DNA of 64,000 bases from Roseovarius sp. Its GTDB lineage: Bacteria; Pseudomonadota; Alphaproteobacteria; Rhodobacterales; Rhodobacteraceae. The first letter of the stretch is position 1, and every line of letters starts with the position of its first letter. The DNA is taken from contig JACIYT010000011.1 of assembly GCA_014359765.1 (NCBI GenBank), positions 31,556 through 95,555 of the forward strand, written 5' to 3'. Positions 37,029 through 46,401 of this stretch are shown one piece after another. Below the pieces are notes generated by a model. The model was not told the DNA's origin, made no database searches, and was given only the letters and a program-made list of their open reading frames with translations. A program made the position numbers and the translations under genes.

Positions 37029-38522
37029 ATGACCGGGATCCTGTCGAGGCGCATGTTCCTTGGCGCGGGCCTTGCCGCGCTTGCCGCGCCGGTGCCTGTG
37101 CGCGCAGAGGCGCCGGCGCGGTCGCTGCGCCCGATGGCGCGTCCTGCGCGGGGCGCGGTGGCCGGCCCCCCCGGCCCACAGGCGCTGATCGCGGGCGCGC
37201 GGCTTTCGGGGCGGGTGGGATATGCGGTGGTCGATCCGGCGACGGGCCGCCTTCTGGAGGCGCATGACGGCGACGCCGCGATGCCGCCCGCGAGCATCGC
37301 CAAGGCGCTGACCGCGCTCTACGCCCTCGATGCGCTGGGGGAGGGGCATCGTTTCGAGACGCGGCTGATCGCCACGGGGCCGGTGGAAAACGGTATCCTA
37401 AAGGGCGATCTGGTTCTGGCGGGGGGCGGTGATCCGACGCTTGACACCAATGCGCTGGCGGGCATGGCGGCGGCGCTCAAGGCGGGGGGGCTGCGCGAGG
37501 TGCGGGGGCGGTTCCGGGTCTGGGGCGGCGCGGTGCCCTATCGGCGCGCGATCGTCGAGGATCAGCCCGAACATGCCGGATACAACCCGGCGCTCTCGGG
37601 GCTCAACCTCAATTTCAACCGCGTGCATTTCGAATGGAAGCGACAGGGCGACAGCTATGCGATCCGCATGGATGCGCGTTCGGATCGCTATCGCCCGGAT
37701 GTGGGCGTGGCGCGGATGCGCGTGGCCGAGCGCGCGGCGCCGGTCTATGTCCATGCCGATGGCGGCGCACGCGACGAATGGAGCGTGGCGCGCGCGGCGC
37801 TGGGCAATGGCGGGGCGCGCTGGCTGCCGGTGCGCAAGCCCGAGCTCTACGCAGGCGAGGTGCTGGCCACCTTCGCGCGCGCGCAGGGGATCGTCCTGGG
37901 CACGCCGGAGATGATGTCGCAAGCGCCCTCGGGCAGCGTCCTCGTCAGCCATCGGAGCGAGGCGCTGGCACCGATCCTGCGCGACATGCTGCGCCATTCC
38001 ACCAATCTCACCGCCGAGATGGTGGGGATGACAGCCTCGGCGCGGCGGCAGGGCGCATCGGTTACATGGGCGCAAACGGCGGCGATGATGAACGGCTGGG
38101 CGGCGGCAAGGCTCGGCATGGGGGCTGCGGCGCTGCGCGATCATTCGGGGCTGAGCGATCGCTCGCGGCTGACCGCCTCGGACATGGCGCGCGGCCTCGC
38201 CGGGGCGCCGCGCGCCGCGCTGTTGCGACCGCTGCTGCGCGATTTCGCGCTGCGCGACGCCCGCGGCAACGTGGCGCGCGACCATCCGGTCAAGGTCCGG
38301 GCCAAGACCGGCACGCTCTATTTCGTGAGCACGCTGGCGGGCTATGTCACCACCGCCTCGGGGAGGGATCTGGCCTTTGCCATCCTCACCGCGAGCGACA
38401 GCCTGCGCGCGCGGATCGACCCGAAGACCGATGACAGCCCGCCGGGCGCGCGTGACTGGAATCGCCGCGCCAGGCGGCTGCAACAGGCGCTGATCGAACG
38501 CTGGAGCACGGTGCACGGATGA
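37029..38522 (+). CDS. dacB: D-alanyl-D-alanine carboxypeptidase/endopeptidase (PBP4 type)
   Basis: Trims or cleaves peptidoglycan peptides in the periplasm. The 497-residue protein has a Tat-like signal (SRRMFLGAGLAALAAPVPVRA). The serine beta-lactamase-fold motifs are SIAK (S89, K92), SxN as RHSTNLTAEM, and KTG in VRAKTGTL. An extra domain between the first two motifs is typical of DacB. It follows nadD by about 56 bp. Confidence 0.92.
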   Translation: MTGILSRRMFLGAGLAALAAPVPVRAEAPARSLRPMARPARGAVAGPPGPQALIAGARLSGRVGYAVVDPATGRLLEAHDGDAAMPPASIAKALTALYALDALGEGHRFETRLIATGPVENGILKGDLVLAGGGDPTLDTNALAGMAAALKAGGLREVRGRFRVWGGAVPYRRAIVEDQPEHAGYNPALSGLNLNFNRVHFEWKRQGDSYAIRMDARSDRYRPDVGVARMRVAERAAPVYVHADGGARDEWSVARAALGNGGARWLPVRKPELYAGEVLATFARAQGIVLGTPEMMSQAPSGSVLVSHRSEALAPILRDMLRHSTNLTAEMVGMTASARRQGASVTWAQTAAMMNGWAAARLGMGAAALRDHSGLSDRSRLTASDMARGLAGAPRAALLRPLLRDFALRDARGNVARDHPVKVRAKTGTLYFVSTLAGYVTTASGRDLAFAILTASDSLRARIDPKTDDSPPGARDWNRRARRLQQALIERWSTVHG

Positions 38523-38534
38523 GGAGGGGCAGGG

Positions 38535-38556
38535 GGCGGGCGGCCCCCCGCCCGCC
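38535..38556. terminator. Hairpin between dacB and the crotonase gene
   Basis: GGCGGGC (38535-38541) and GCCCGCC (38550-38556) form a 7-bp stem in the 34-bp gap between convergent stops. A simple shared terminator candidate without a U-run. Confidence 0.45.
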
Positions 38557-39354
38557 TCAGCCCTCCCGCCCGCCGAACACGGGCGCGCGCCCGGCCATGT
38601 TGGCGGCGATCTGTTCCACCTGATCGGGCCGACCGATGAGCGCGGCCTGTTCGCGGCTCTCGGCGAGGAGGATGTCGGCCTCGGCCGCGCCGCTCTCGGC
38701 GAGGGCGATGAGGCGCTTGGCGGCGCGAATCGCGGAGGGGCTGCGCGCGGCGATGTCATCGGCAAGCGCGCGCGCGGCCCCCAGCGGATCGGTGGCGATC
38801 TCGGTGACGAGGCCCCAGGCCGCGGCCCGGTCGGCGGGAACGGGCGCGGCGGTATAGGTCAGGCGGCGGATCACGTCCGAACGGGTGAGGCGCGGCAGAA
38901 GGGCCATGCCGCCCATGTCGGGGATCAGCCCCCATTTCATCTCCATCACCGCAAGCCGCGCGTCGGGGGCGGCGATGCGGATATCGGCCCCGAGCGCAAG
39001 CTGGAACCCCGCGCCATAGGCCACGCCATGCAACGCCGCGATCACCGGCACCGGCAGGCGGCGCCACACCATCGCCACTTCCTGGAAGATGTTGGTCGTG
39101 CCATGGCTGCGCGGCACGATCAGCGCCTCGGGATCGCCCTGCGCCAGCGCCGCGAAGCTCGTCACGTCGAGTCCCGCGCAGAACGCCCGCCCCGCACCCG
39201 AGAGCACCACGGCGCGGATATCCGCCTCCATGAGCGCGTGACCGGCCGCGACGAGCGCCTCGGCCATTGCGTTATCGAGCGCGTTCATCTTCTCGGGGCG
39301 GGTCAGGGTGACATGGGCGACGTGGCCGTCGATCTCGGTGCTGACGCGGGGCAT
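38557..39354 (-). CDS. Crotonase/enoyl-CoA hydratase family protein
   Basis: A 265-residue crotonase-fold enzyme. The oxyanion-hole region reads GAGRAFCAGLDVTSF and AALHGVAYGAGFQLALGADIRIAAPDARLAVMEMKWGLIPDMGG. The second catalytic Glu position (MEMKWGLIPD) is E-like, consistent with a hydratase or isomerase. The specific substrate is not clear. ATG 39354 is chosen because it starts MPRVSTEIDGHVAHVTLTRPEKMNALD; the track extends further but lacks family sequence. Confidence 0.88.
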   Translation of the reverse strand: MPRVSTEIDGHVAHVTLTRPEKMNALDNAMAEALVAAGHALMEADIRAVVLSGAGRAFCAGLDVTSFAALAQGDPEALIVPRSHGTTNIFQEVAMVWRRLPVPVIAALHGVAYGAGFQLALGADIRIAAPDARLAVMEMKWGLIPDMGGMALLPRLTRSDVIRRLTYTAAPVPADRAAAWGLVTEIATDPLGAARALADDIAARSPSAIRAAKRLIALAESGAAEADILLAESREQAALIGRPDQVEQIAANMAGRAPVFGGREG

Positions 39355-39465
39355 GGGCGGTCCTCCTTGGGTGGCCATGAAACACGCGGGGCAGGGCGCT
39401 GGCCAGCGAAACCTTGCGGCAGGGGGGCTTGCCCTGCCGCCCCGCATCCCGCTATGCCTCCTGCC

Positions 39466-40578
39466 ATGAGCCATCCGCGTTACACCCCGCTGATCCAGAG
39501 TCTGCCCGCCGCCGTGCCCTTTGTCGGCCCCGAGGAACAGGAGCGCGCGCGCGGCGCGCCTTTCGCCGCGCGGCTCGGCGCGAACGAGAGCCGCTTCGGC
39601 CCCTCCCCTGCGGCACTGGAGGCGATGCGCGCCGAGGCCGCCGAGGTGTGGAAATACGGCGATCCCACGAGCCATGATCTGCGCGCGGCGCTGGCCGGGC
39701 ACATGGGCGTCACGCCCGCCAACATTCTGGTGGGCGAAGGGATCGACGGGCTGCTGGGCAATCTCGTGCGGCTGCTGGTGGCGCCGGGCGATGCCGTGGT
39801 GACATCGGACGGGGCCTATCCCACCTTCAACTACCATGTCGCGGGGTTCGGCGGGGTGCTCCACAAGGTGCCCTACCGCGACGATGCCGAGGATCTGCCC
39901 GCGCTTCTTGCCCGTGCGCGCGAGGTGGGGGCCAAGCTCGTCTATTTCGCCAATCCCGACAATCCGATGGGATCATGGATGCCGGGCGCGGCCATCGCGG
40001 CGGCGCTCGACGACCTGCCCGAGGGCTGCCTGCTGTGCCTCGACGAGGCCTATATCGAATTCGCCCCCGAGGGCACCGCCCCGCTGATCGCCCCCGACGA
40101 CCCCCGCGTGATCCGGATGCGCACCTTTTCCAAGGCCCATGGCATGGCCGGGGCGCGGATCGGCTATGCGGTGGCCGAGGCGGGGCTGATCCGGGCCTTT
40201 GACAAGGTGCGCAACCATTTCGGCATGAACCGGATGGCGCAGGCGGGCGCGCTGGCGGCGCTGCGCGATACCGGCTGGCTCGCCCATGTGCAGGCGGAGG
40301 TGGCGCGCGCCCGCGACGGGATCGGACGGATCGCGCGGGCAAACGGGCTCTTGGCCCTGCCCTCGGCCACCAATTTCGTCGCTGTCGATTGCTTGCGCGA
40401 CGGCGATTTCGCCCGGCGCGTGGTGCGGGGGCTGGCCGAGCGCGGCGTCTTCGTGCGGATGCCCTTCGTTGCGCCGCAGGATCGCTGCATCCGTATCAGC
40501 TGCGCCCCCGAGCCGGAACTCGCGGTGCTGGCCGGGGCGCTGCCGGGCGCGATCGAGGCGGCGGAAACCGGGGGTTAG
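39466..40578 (+). CDS. Pyridoxal-phosphate aminotransferase (HisC-like)
   Basis: A 370-residue fold-type I aminotransferase. LGANESRFGPSPAALEAMR and KYGDPTSHDLRAALA are HisC-like openings, VGEGIDGLLGNLVRLL and YFANPDNPMGSWMP follow, and the PLP lysine is in TFSKAHGMAGARIGYA. Paralogs of HisC in Rhodobacteraceae act on other substrates, so histidinol phosphate is only one possibility. Its stop codon TAG lies in a TTAG that was duplicated by the adjacent MITE-like insertion. Confidence 0.88.
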   Translation: MSHPRYTPLIQSLPAAVPFVGPEEQERARGAPFAARLGANESRFGPSPAALEAMRAEAAEVWKYGDPTSHDLRAALAGHMGVTPANILVGEGIDGLLGNLVRLLVAPGDAVVTSDGAYPTFNYHVAGFGGVLHKVPYRDDAEDLPALLARAREVGAKLVYFANPDNPMGSWMPGAAIAAALDDLPEGCLLCLDEAYIEFAPEGTAPLIAPDDPRVIRMRTFSKAHGMAGARIGYAVAEAGLIRAFDKVRNHFGMNRMAQAGALAALRDTGWLAHVQAEVARARDGIGRIARANGLLALPSATNFVAVDCLRDGDFARRVVRGLAERGVFVRMPFVAPQDRCIRISCAPEPELAVLAGALPGAIEAAETGG

Positions 40579-40754
40579 AGCAGGCTGCTGAAAAAGGACT
40601 GAGCTCGGCCCCTGCTGGGGAAATTGCTCCCGCCCCGTGCCCGGAACCTCGCGTCAAGGGCCGCGCCCGAGCCTCATGGGTGCGCGGCGCGGAACAGTTT
40701 CCCGATTTTCTCGTTGAAGCCGGTCGGGCCTGGGGCTTTTCAGCAGCCTGTTAG
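40575..40754. mobile_element. MITE-like insertion between two convergent genes
   Basis: A 172-bp element (40579-40750) with terminal inverted repeats sharing CAGGCTGCTGAAAA, flanked by TTAG on both sides (40575-40578 and 40751-40754). It has no complete transposase; a short plus-antisense reading (NEKIGKLFRAAHP then a stop) may be a transposase remnant. The flanks hold the stop codons of the aminotransferase (TAG) and MATE gene (TAA). Whether the duplication is TTAG or a shorter AG depends on where the TIR begins. Confidence 0.75.
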
Positions 40755-42169
40755 TGGTCCACACCCGGCGGAAGGTGCCTCGTCCCACGCCTGGCCCTGT
40801 GCCCGGTCGGGGGCGGCCCGGCGAGGCGCGGCACCGACCAGCCCCAGAAACGCCCGAGCATGAACACCCCCGCCAGCGCCAGCCCCGCCGCCAGCCCCAG
40901 CCAGATCCCCGGCCCGCCGAGACCGAGCGTGAATCCCAGCAGATAGCTCACCGGCACGCCCACCACCCAATAGCTGAGCGTGGCGATGATCATGGGCACG
41001 CGCGTGTCCTGCACCCCGCGCAAGAGGCCGAGCGCCATGACCTGCGCCGCATCCACCACCTGAAACAGCGCCGCTGCCGCCAGGAGCGTGACCCCGAGGG
41101 CGATCACCGCCGCGCGCTCCGGATCATCGGGCGCAAGAAACAGGCCGATCAGCACTTCCGGCACGGTCAGGAACAGCACCACGGTCAGCAGCGCCACCGC
41201 GCCCGAGGTCGCCAGCACCACCCTGGCCCCGTCGCGCAAGCCCTCCACGTCGCCGCGCCCCTGCGCCTGGCCCGCGCGCACCGTAGCCACGTTCGACAGG
41301 CCCACATGGACCATGAACACGACCGAGGTGATCTGAAGCCCGATGCCATGCGCCGCCAGCGGCAGCGTGCCGAGCCAGCCCATCATCACCGAGGCGGCCG
41401 CGAAAAGCCCCACCTCGGCCAGGTTGGTGATCCCGATCGGCCAGCCGAGGCGAAAGACCCGGCCCAGAGCCTCGCGGTCGGGGCGCCAGAGCCGCTGAAA
41501 GAGCGCGTGCTCGGGCGTGGCGCGGATGACATAGAGGGCAAGTGCCGCCATCGCCGCGAGATTGACCGCGAGCGAGGCCACCGCCGCCCCGCGCACACCC
41601 ATCTCCGGCAGGCCGAAATTGCCGAAGATGAGCGCGTAGTTGATCACGATGTTGAGCATGACCGCCGCCAGCGTCACCCAGAGCACCACGCCCGTGCGTT
41701 CGAGCGCGGCGAGATAGGATTTGAGCACCATCACCATCAGCGCAGGCAGGATGCCCCAGCCCGCGATGGCGAGGTAATCGGCGGCCAGCGCCGAGGTCGC
41801 GGGCGCCTGCCCCAGCCAGCCAAAGACCGCGCCCGCCCCCAGCATCGCGGGCAGCGTGGCCAGCCCGAAGAGCCCCGAGGCCCAGAGCCCCATGCGCGTG
41901 ACCCGGCGCACCTGCGCTCCCTCGCCCGCCGCTTCGGCCTGCGCCACCATCGGCATCACCGCCCAGGCAAAGCCCGACCCCATGATGAACAGCACGAAAA
42001 AGAGCGTGCCCCCCAGCACCTCGGCGGCCAGCGCCTCGACCGAATACCAGCCGAGCATCACCGCATCGCTCAGCGTGATGGCGAATTGCGCGACATGGCT
42101 GCCGATCAGCGGCAGGCCGAGCCCGAGAACGGCACGCAGGTGCTGGCGATATGTGAGGCGGGCGGACAT
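40751..42169 (-). CDS. MATE family efflux transporter (NorM-like)
   Basis: A 472-residue, roughly 12-helix cation-coupled multidrug exporter. GLGLPLIGSHVAQFAITLSDAVMLGWYSVEALAAEVLG and VLWVTLAAVMLNIVINYALIFGNFGLPEMGVRGAAVAS are MATE signatures, repeated in the second half. The end reads RHLPPGVDH. Its stop (TAA) falls in the TTAG beside the MITE. Substrate unknown. Confidence 0.92.
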   Translation of the reverse strand: MSARLTYRQHLRAVLGLGLPLIGSHVAQFAITLSDAVMLGWYSVEALAAEVLGGTLFFVLFIMGSGFAWAVMPMVAQAEAAGEGAQVRRVTRMGLWASGLFGLATLPAMLGAGAVFGWLGQAPATSALAADYLAIAGWGILPALMVMVLKSYLAALERTGVVLWVTLAAVMLNIVINYALIFGNFGLPEMGVRGAAVASLAVNLAAMAALALYVIRATPEHALFQRLWRPDREALGRVFRLGWPIGITNLAEVGLFAAASVMMGWLGTLPLAAHGIGLQITSVVFMVHVGLSNVATVRAGQAQGRGDVEGLRDGARVVLATSGAVALLTVVLFLTVPEVLIGLFLAPDDPERAAVIALGVTLLAAAALFQVVDAAQVMALGLLRGVQDTRVPMIIATLSYWVVGVPVSYLLGFTLGLGGPGIWLGLAAGLALAGVFMLGRFWGWSVPRLAGPPPTGHRARRGTRHLPPGVDH

Positions 42170-42214
42170 GTCCCGCGCCTATGCCGGAGGCGCGGCAGAG
42201 ACAAGAGCCGCCGT

Positions 42215-43012
42215 TCAGAACCGCCCCGCCGCGCCGAGACGGTCGAGCGCAGCCATGAGGTGCCCTGTGCGAAAGCTGTGCCCGCCGGGATGCAGGCAGA
42301 GATCGAGGATCGCGCCCTGCCCGTTGCGCCGCTGCGTGCAGGCGAGATCGCCCATGGCCACCTCTGCCACCGCGGCAAACCCCCCGAAGGCGCGGTAGAA
42401 GGCGATGACCTCGGCCACGTCGCCCTGCCGGGTCTCGCGGATCGGACGGCCCCCGAGCGGCACGGTGGGATCGCTGGTGCCGTGGATATGCACAAGGCTG
42501 GCGGGCGGGGTGGCGCAGCTCTCGGGCGGGCCCTGCCAGAAGGTGCCGGCAATCGCCACGAACCCCGCGAAGCGGTCGGGCAGGGCGCAGGCCAGCGTCC
42601 AGACCATCATGCCCCCCGCCGAGAACCCCGCCGCGACCATGCGCGCCGGGTCGAGGCCGAACCGGGCCGATGCGTCATCCAGCACCGCCGCGACATAGGC
42701 CACCTCTTCGGCCCCGGTCGCATCGGGATGACCGGGCGCGTGCGGGATCACCCAGTCATCCGAGAGCGATTTCAGCGCGATGAGCGCAAGCCCCCGATCG
42801 GCCAGCGCGCGGCGCAGCGCGCCGTTGCGCATGACCCCCGCCGCCGTGCCGCGATAGCCATGGGCATGGACGACCGCACCCACCGGTGCCGTCGCATCGG
42901 GCAGGGCGATGCGGTAATGCCGGTCGCCGATGACGCAATCGCTCTCGGCCCCGCAGGCCGATGCGGCGCCGGCAAACATGCTCAGAACCGCCCCGATGAT
43001 CGCTGTGCGCAT
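42215..43012 (-). CDS. Exported polyhydroxybutyrate-depolymerase-like esterase (LpqC family)
   Basis: A 265-residue alpha/beta hydrolase with a signal peptide (MRTAIIGAVLSMFAGAASA). The nucleophile motif is GFSAGGMM and the late His is in LHPGGHSF; VVHAHGYRGTA is the oxyanion region. Cysteines (CGAESDC, CTQRRN, CLHPGGH) suggest periplasmic disulfides. The family acts on esters such as PHB or feruloyl sugars; the substrate here is not resolved. GAGGGACC precedes ATG 43012. Confidence 0.85.
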   Translation of the reverse strand: MRTAIIGAVLSMFAGAASACGAESDCVIGDRHYRIALPDATAPVGAVVHAHGYRGTAAGVMRNGALRRALADRGLALIALKSLSDDWVIPHAPGHPDATGAEEVAYVAAVLDDASARFGLDPARMVAAGFSAGGMMVWTLACALPDRFAGFVAIAGTFWQGPPESCATPPASLVHIHGTSDPTVPLGGRPIRETRQGDVAEVIAFYRAFGGFAAVAEVAMGDLACTQRRNGQGAILDLCLHPGGHSFRTGHLMAALDRLGAAGRF

Positions 43013-43109
43013 GGTCCCTCCTGCGCCCATTCTGTGCCCTGCGCGGCCATGCGCAAGCCGCGATTCCCCGCCATAGGGCAGGCTCACCGGGATGTGATTG
43101 CCCGGGGGC

Positions 43110-44765
43110 TCAGCCGTCGCGCCAGCGGTTGACGATCGGATAGCGACGGTCGAGCCAGAAGGCGCGGGAGGTGAGCCTTGTGCCGGGAGCCGCCTGGAAG
43201 CGCTTGTATTCGCTGATATATAGCAGGTGTTCCACCCGCCGCGCATCGGCCTCGTCAAAGCCCGCCGCGACGCAATCGGAAATCGCGCCGTCCTGATCCA
43301 CGAGGATCTGGAGAATACCATCAAGCACCGGGTAATCGGGCAGCGAATCGCTGTCCTTCTGGTCGGCGCGCAGCTCCGCGCTCGGCGGTTTGTCGATCAC
43401 GCGCGGCGGGATCACCGCGCCCGCAGGCCCCGCCATCCAGCCCCGGTGATGGGCATTGCGCCAGCGGCAGATCTCGAAGACGCGCGTCTTGTAGAGATCC
43501 TTGATCGGGTTGTAGCCGCCGGCCATGTCGCCATAGATCGTGGCATAGCCCACCGCCACCTCGGACTTGTTGCCGGTGGTGAGCAGCATCTCGCCGAACT
43601 TGTTGCTGAGCGCCATCAGGAGCAGCCCGCGCAGCCGCGACTGGATGTTTTCCTCGGTCAGGTCCGGCTCCGTGCCCGCAAAGAGCGGGGCGAGCGTCTC
43701 GGTGATTGCCGCGCGGCCCGGCCCGATCGGCACCGTGTCGAGACGGCAGCCGAGCCGCCCGGCCACCGCCTCGGTATCCTCCAGCGAGGCGGCGGAGGTG
43801 AATTCCGAGGGCAGCATCACGCAGCGCACATTCCCCGCCCCCAGCGCATCCACCGCGATCGTGGCGACGATCGCGCTGTCCACCCCGCCCGAAAGCCCCA
43901 GCAACACCTTCGAGAACCCCGACTTGCGCAGGTAGTCGCGCAAGGCCAGAACCATCGCGTGGTAATCCTGTTCCAGATCACCGGGCAGATGCGCAAGCGC
44001 CCCCGGCTGCGCACGCCAGCCCTCCGCGCCGCGCACGAAATCGACATGCGCCACCGCCTCCTCGAACATCGGCAATTGCAGCGCCAGCGCCCCGCCGGGA
44101 TTGAGCACGAAGGAGCCGCCGTCGAACACCTGATCGTCCTGCCCGCCGACCATGTTGACATAGACGAGCGGCAGCCCGGTCTCGATCACCCGGGCGACCA
44201 TGAGGTTCTGGCGCAGCGCCATCTTCTCGCGGTCATGCGGCGAGCCGTTGGGCACGAGCAGGATCTCGGCCCCGGTCTCGGCCAGCGTCTCGGCCACGTC
44301 CGGGTGCCAGGCATCCTCGCAGATGGGCGAACCGATTCGCACACCTGCCACCGAATAGGGCCCGGTGACGGGACCGCTGGCATAGAGGCGCTTTTCGTCG
44401 AACACGCCCTCGTTGGGCAGGTGGTGCTTGAGCACGCGCGCGGCCACGCGCCCGCCCTGCGCAATGTGATAGGCGTTGAAGAGCCCCGCCCCCTCGAGAG
44501 CCGGTCCGCCGATGGCGAGCGCCGGGCCATCGGCACAGTCCTGCGCCAGCTGCGCGATGGTGGCGATCGCGGCCTGGTGAAAGGCCGGTTTCATCACCAG
44601 GTCCTGAGGGTTGTAGCCGGTCACGAACATCTCCGGCAGCGCCACGAGATCGCTACCCGCCGCGCGCCCTGCCTCCCAGGCCTGCCGCGCGCGCGCGGCA
44701 TTGCCCGCCAGATCGCCCACCGTCGGGTTGAGCTGTGCCAAAGTCAGGCGAAACCGGTCTGCCAT
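43110..44765 (-). CDS. nadE: Glutamine-dependent NAD+ synthetase
   Basis: Amidates deamido-NAD, with ammonia from glutamine. The 551-residue protein has an N-terminal nitrilase-type amidohydrolase domain (catalytic Cys in PICEDAWHP, Glu in LVALPEMFVTGY) and a C-terminal synthetase with the PP-loop LGLSGGVDSAIVA. LLTTGNKSEVAVGYATIYGDMAGGYNPIKDLYKT is the NadE core. Start at ATG 44765 gives MADRFRLTLAQLNPTVGD; the longer frame has no matching sequence. Confidence 0.95.
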   Translation of the reverse strand: MADRFRLTLAQLNPTVGDLAGNAARARQAWEAGRAAGSDLVALPEMFVTGYNPQDLVMKPAFHQAAIATIAQLAQDCADGPALAIGGPALEGAGLFNAYHIAQGGRVAARVLKHHLPNEGVFDEKRLYASGPVTGPYSVAGVRIGSPICEDAWHPDVAETLAETGAEILLVPNGSPHDREKMALRQNLMVARVIETGLPLVYVNMVGGQDDQVFDGGSFVLNPGGALALQLPMFEEAVAHVDFVRGAEGWRAQPGALAHLPGDLEQDYHAMVLALRDYLRKSGFSKVLLGLSGGVDSAIVATIAVDALGAGNVRCVMLPSEFTSAASLEDTEAVAGRLGCRLDTVPIGPGRAAITETLAPLFAGTEPDLTEENIQSRLRGLLLMALSNKFGEMLLTTGNKSEVAVGYATIYGDMAGGYNPIKDLYKTRVFEICRWRNAHHRGWMAGPAGAVIPPRVIDKPPSAELRADQKDSDSLPDYPVLDGILQILVDQDGAISDCVAAGFDEADARRVEHLLYISEYKRFQAAPGTRLTSRAFWLDRRYPIVNRWRDG

Positions 44766-44919
44766 GCGCGCCCCCTTGTCGCTTCTGCCCATCGGGATAA
44801 CAGATCGCCGCGCAAGGGAAAGCCGATTTGCCCGAAAGCCGTTGTCACCGCCCGGCGCGTCCTCTAGTTTTGCAGCGGCCCGTCCCAGGATCGGGCAGGC
44901 TTGAGGCACCGGGGCAGCG

Positions 44920-46353
44920 ATGACAGGTTTTCCGATATATCCGGTCTTGACCGCCGCGCTCCTCGCGGGGGGGGCGGCTCTGGCGCAGGAGGGGGAGGTC
45001 CGGACCAAGCAATACGAGGATGGCGGCGTCTATGAGGGCACGTTCCGCGACGGGCTCCAGCATGGCAGCGGCACCTACACCCTGCCCAACGGTTACGAAT
45101 ATACCGGCGAATGGGTCGCGGGAGAGATTCGCGGCCAGGGCATCGCGCGCTTTCCCGACGGATCGGTCTATGAGGGCGAATTCGCCCGCGGCGAGCCGCA
45201 TGGCACGGGCCGGATCGTGCTTGCCGATGGCGGCACCTATGAGGGCGAATGGGCCGAGGGCGAGATCACCGGCGAGGGCGTGGCCGTCTATGCCAACGGC
45301 CTGCGCTACGAGGGCGGGTTCCTGAGGGCGATGCATCACGGGCGCGGCCGGATGGAGAGCCCGAATGGCTATCGCTACGAGGGCGACTGGGTCAACGGTG
45401 TCAAGGAGGGCACGGCCACGATCACCTATCCCGATGGTGCGATCTACGAAGGCGAGGTCGCGCGCGGGGTGCGCGAGGGCGCGGGCAGGCTCACCATGCC
45501 CGACGGGCTGATCTACGAGGGGGCGTGGAAGGACGGCCAGATCGACGGGCACGGCACCCTCACCCAGCCCAATGGCGATATCTACGAGGGCGACCTTGTG
45601 GCCGGACGGCGAGAGGGCAAAGGCCGCGTCACCTATGCCAACGGCGATCTCTACGAGGGTGACTTCAAGGATGACACGCGCCACGGGCAGGGCATCTTTA
45701 TCGGCACTGACGGCTATCGCTACGAGGGCGAATGGCAGAACGGCAAGATCTCGGGCACGGGCCGGGTGAGCTATCCCGACGGCTCGATCTATGAGGGGGA
45801 GTTCCGCGACGATCTCGCCAACGGGCAGGGCAGGATCACCTATCCCGATGGTGCCACCTATGAGGGCGAGTGGGTCGGCGGCGTGATCGATGGCACGGGG
45901 CGGGCCACCTATCCCGGCGGGCTGATCTACGAGGGCGGGTTCAGGGACGCGAAAAACCACGGCCACGGTGTGATGACCTATCCCGACGGCTATCGCTACG
46001 AGGGCGAGTGGCAGCACGGCCAGCGCCACGGCCAGGGCATCGCCAGCTATCCCGACGGCACGATCTACGAGGGCCAGTTCGCCAATGGCCAGCGCCACGG
46101 CCAGGGCCGCATCACCATCCCCGACAATCCCGACACCCCCGAGAACGAGCGTTTCACCTATGAGGGCGAATGGCACGAGGGCGAGATGACCGGGCGCGGG
46201 GTGGCGACCTATGCCAATGGCGATGTCCATGAGGGGATGTTTCTCGCCGGCAAGCGGCAGGGCGAGGGCACGATGCGCTATGCCGGGGGCGAGGAGGAGA
46301 GCGGTATCTGGGAAGACGGCGTGCTGCGCGAGAACATCACCCGCAGCGAGTGA
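44920..46353 (+). CDS. Exported MORN-repeat protein
   Basis: A 477-residue protein with an N-terminal signal peptide (YPVLTAALLAGGAALAQ) and about 18 MORN repeats of 23 residues (YEGEW-x-H/G-x-G-x-G-x2-xPDG pattern), covering nearly the whole mature chain. The repeats are an extended beta-sheet used in scaffolds and membrane contacts. The uniform length and high DNA identity suggest recent repeat duplication. No catalytic domain is present. Export means a periplasmic or surface role. Confidence 0.9.
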   Translation: MTGFPIYPVLTAALLAGGAALAQEGEVRTKQYEDGGVYEGTFRDGLQHGSGTYTLPNGYEYTGEWVAGEIRGQGIARFPDGSVYEGEFARGEPHGTGRIVLADGGTYEGEWAEGEITGEGVAVYANGLRYEGGFLRAMHHGRGRMESPNGYRYEGDWVNGVKEGTATITYPDGAIYEGEVARGVREGAGRLTMPDGLIYEGAWKDGQIDGHGTLTQPNGDIYEGDLVAGRREGKGRVTYANGDLYEGDFKDDTRHGQGIFIGTDGYRYEGEWQNGKISGTGRVSYPDGSIYEGEFRDDLANGQGRITYPDGATYEGEWVGGVIDGTGRATYPGGLIYEGGFRDAKNHGHGVMTYPDGYRYEGEWQHGQRHGQGIASYPDGTIYEGQFANGQRHGQGRITIPDNPDTPENERFTYEGEWHEGEMTGRGVATYANGDVHEGMFLAGKRQGEGTMRYAGGEEESGIWEDGVLRENITRSE

Positions 46354-46401
46354 CCGGGCGGCCATGCCCGATCACGCCGCGCGGCGCCGGCGGCTGCCGC
46401 C

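Noticed and set aside
40754..43132. 792-codon open frame antisense to the MATE and esterase genes
   Set aside because: His/Arg/Gln-rich composition typical of reverse-frame reading of GC-rich genes; both genes on the other strand are clear.
44950..46330. Tandem repeats that could suggest a CRISPR array
   Set aside because: The repeats are in frame, about 69 bp long, and encode MORN units without spacers.
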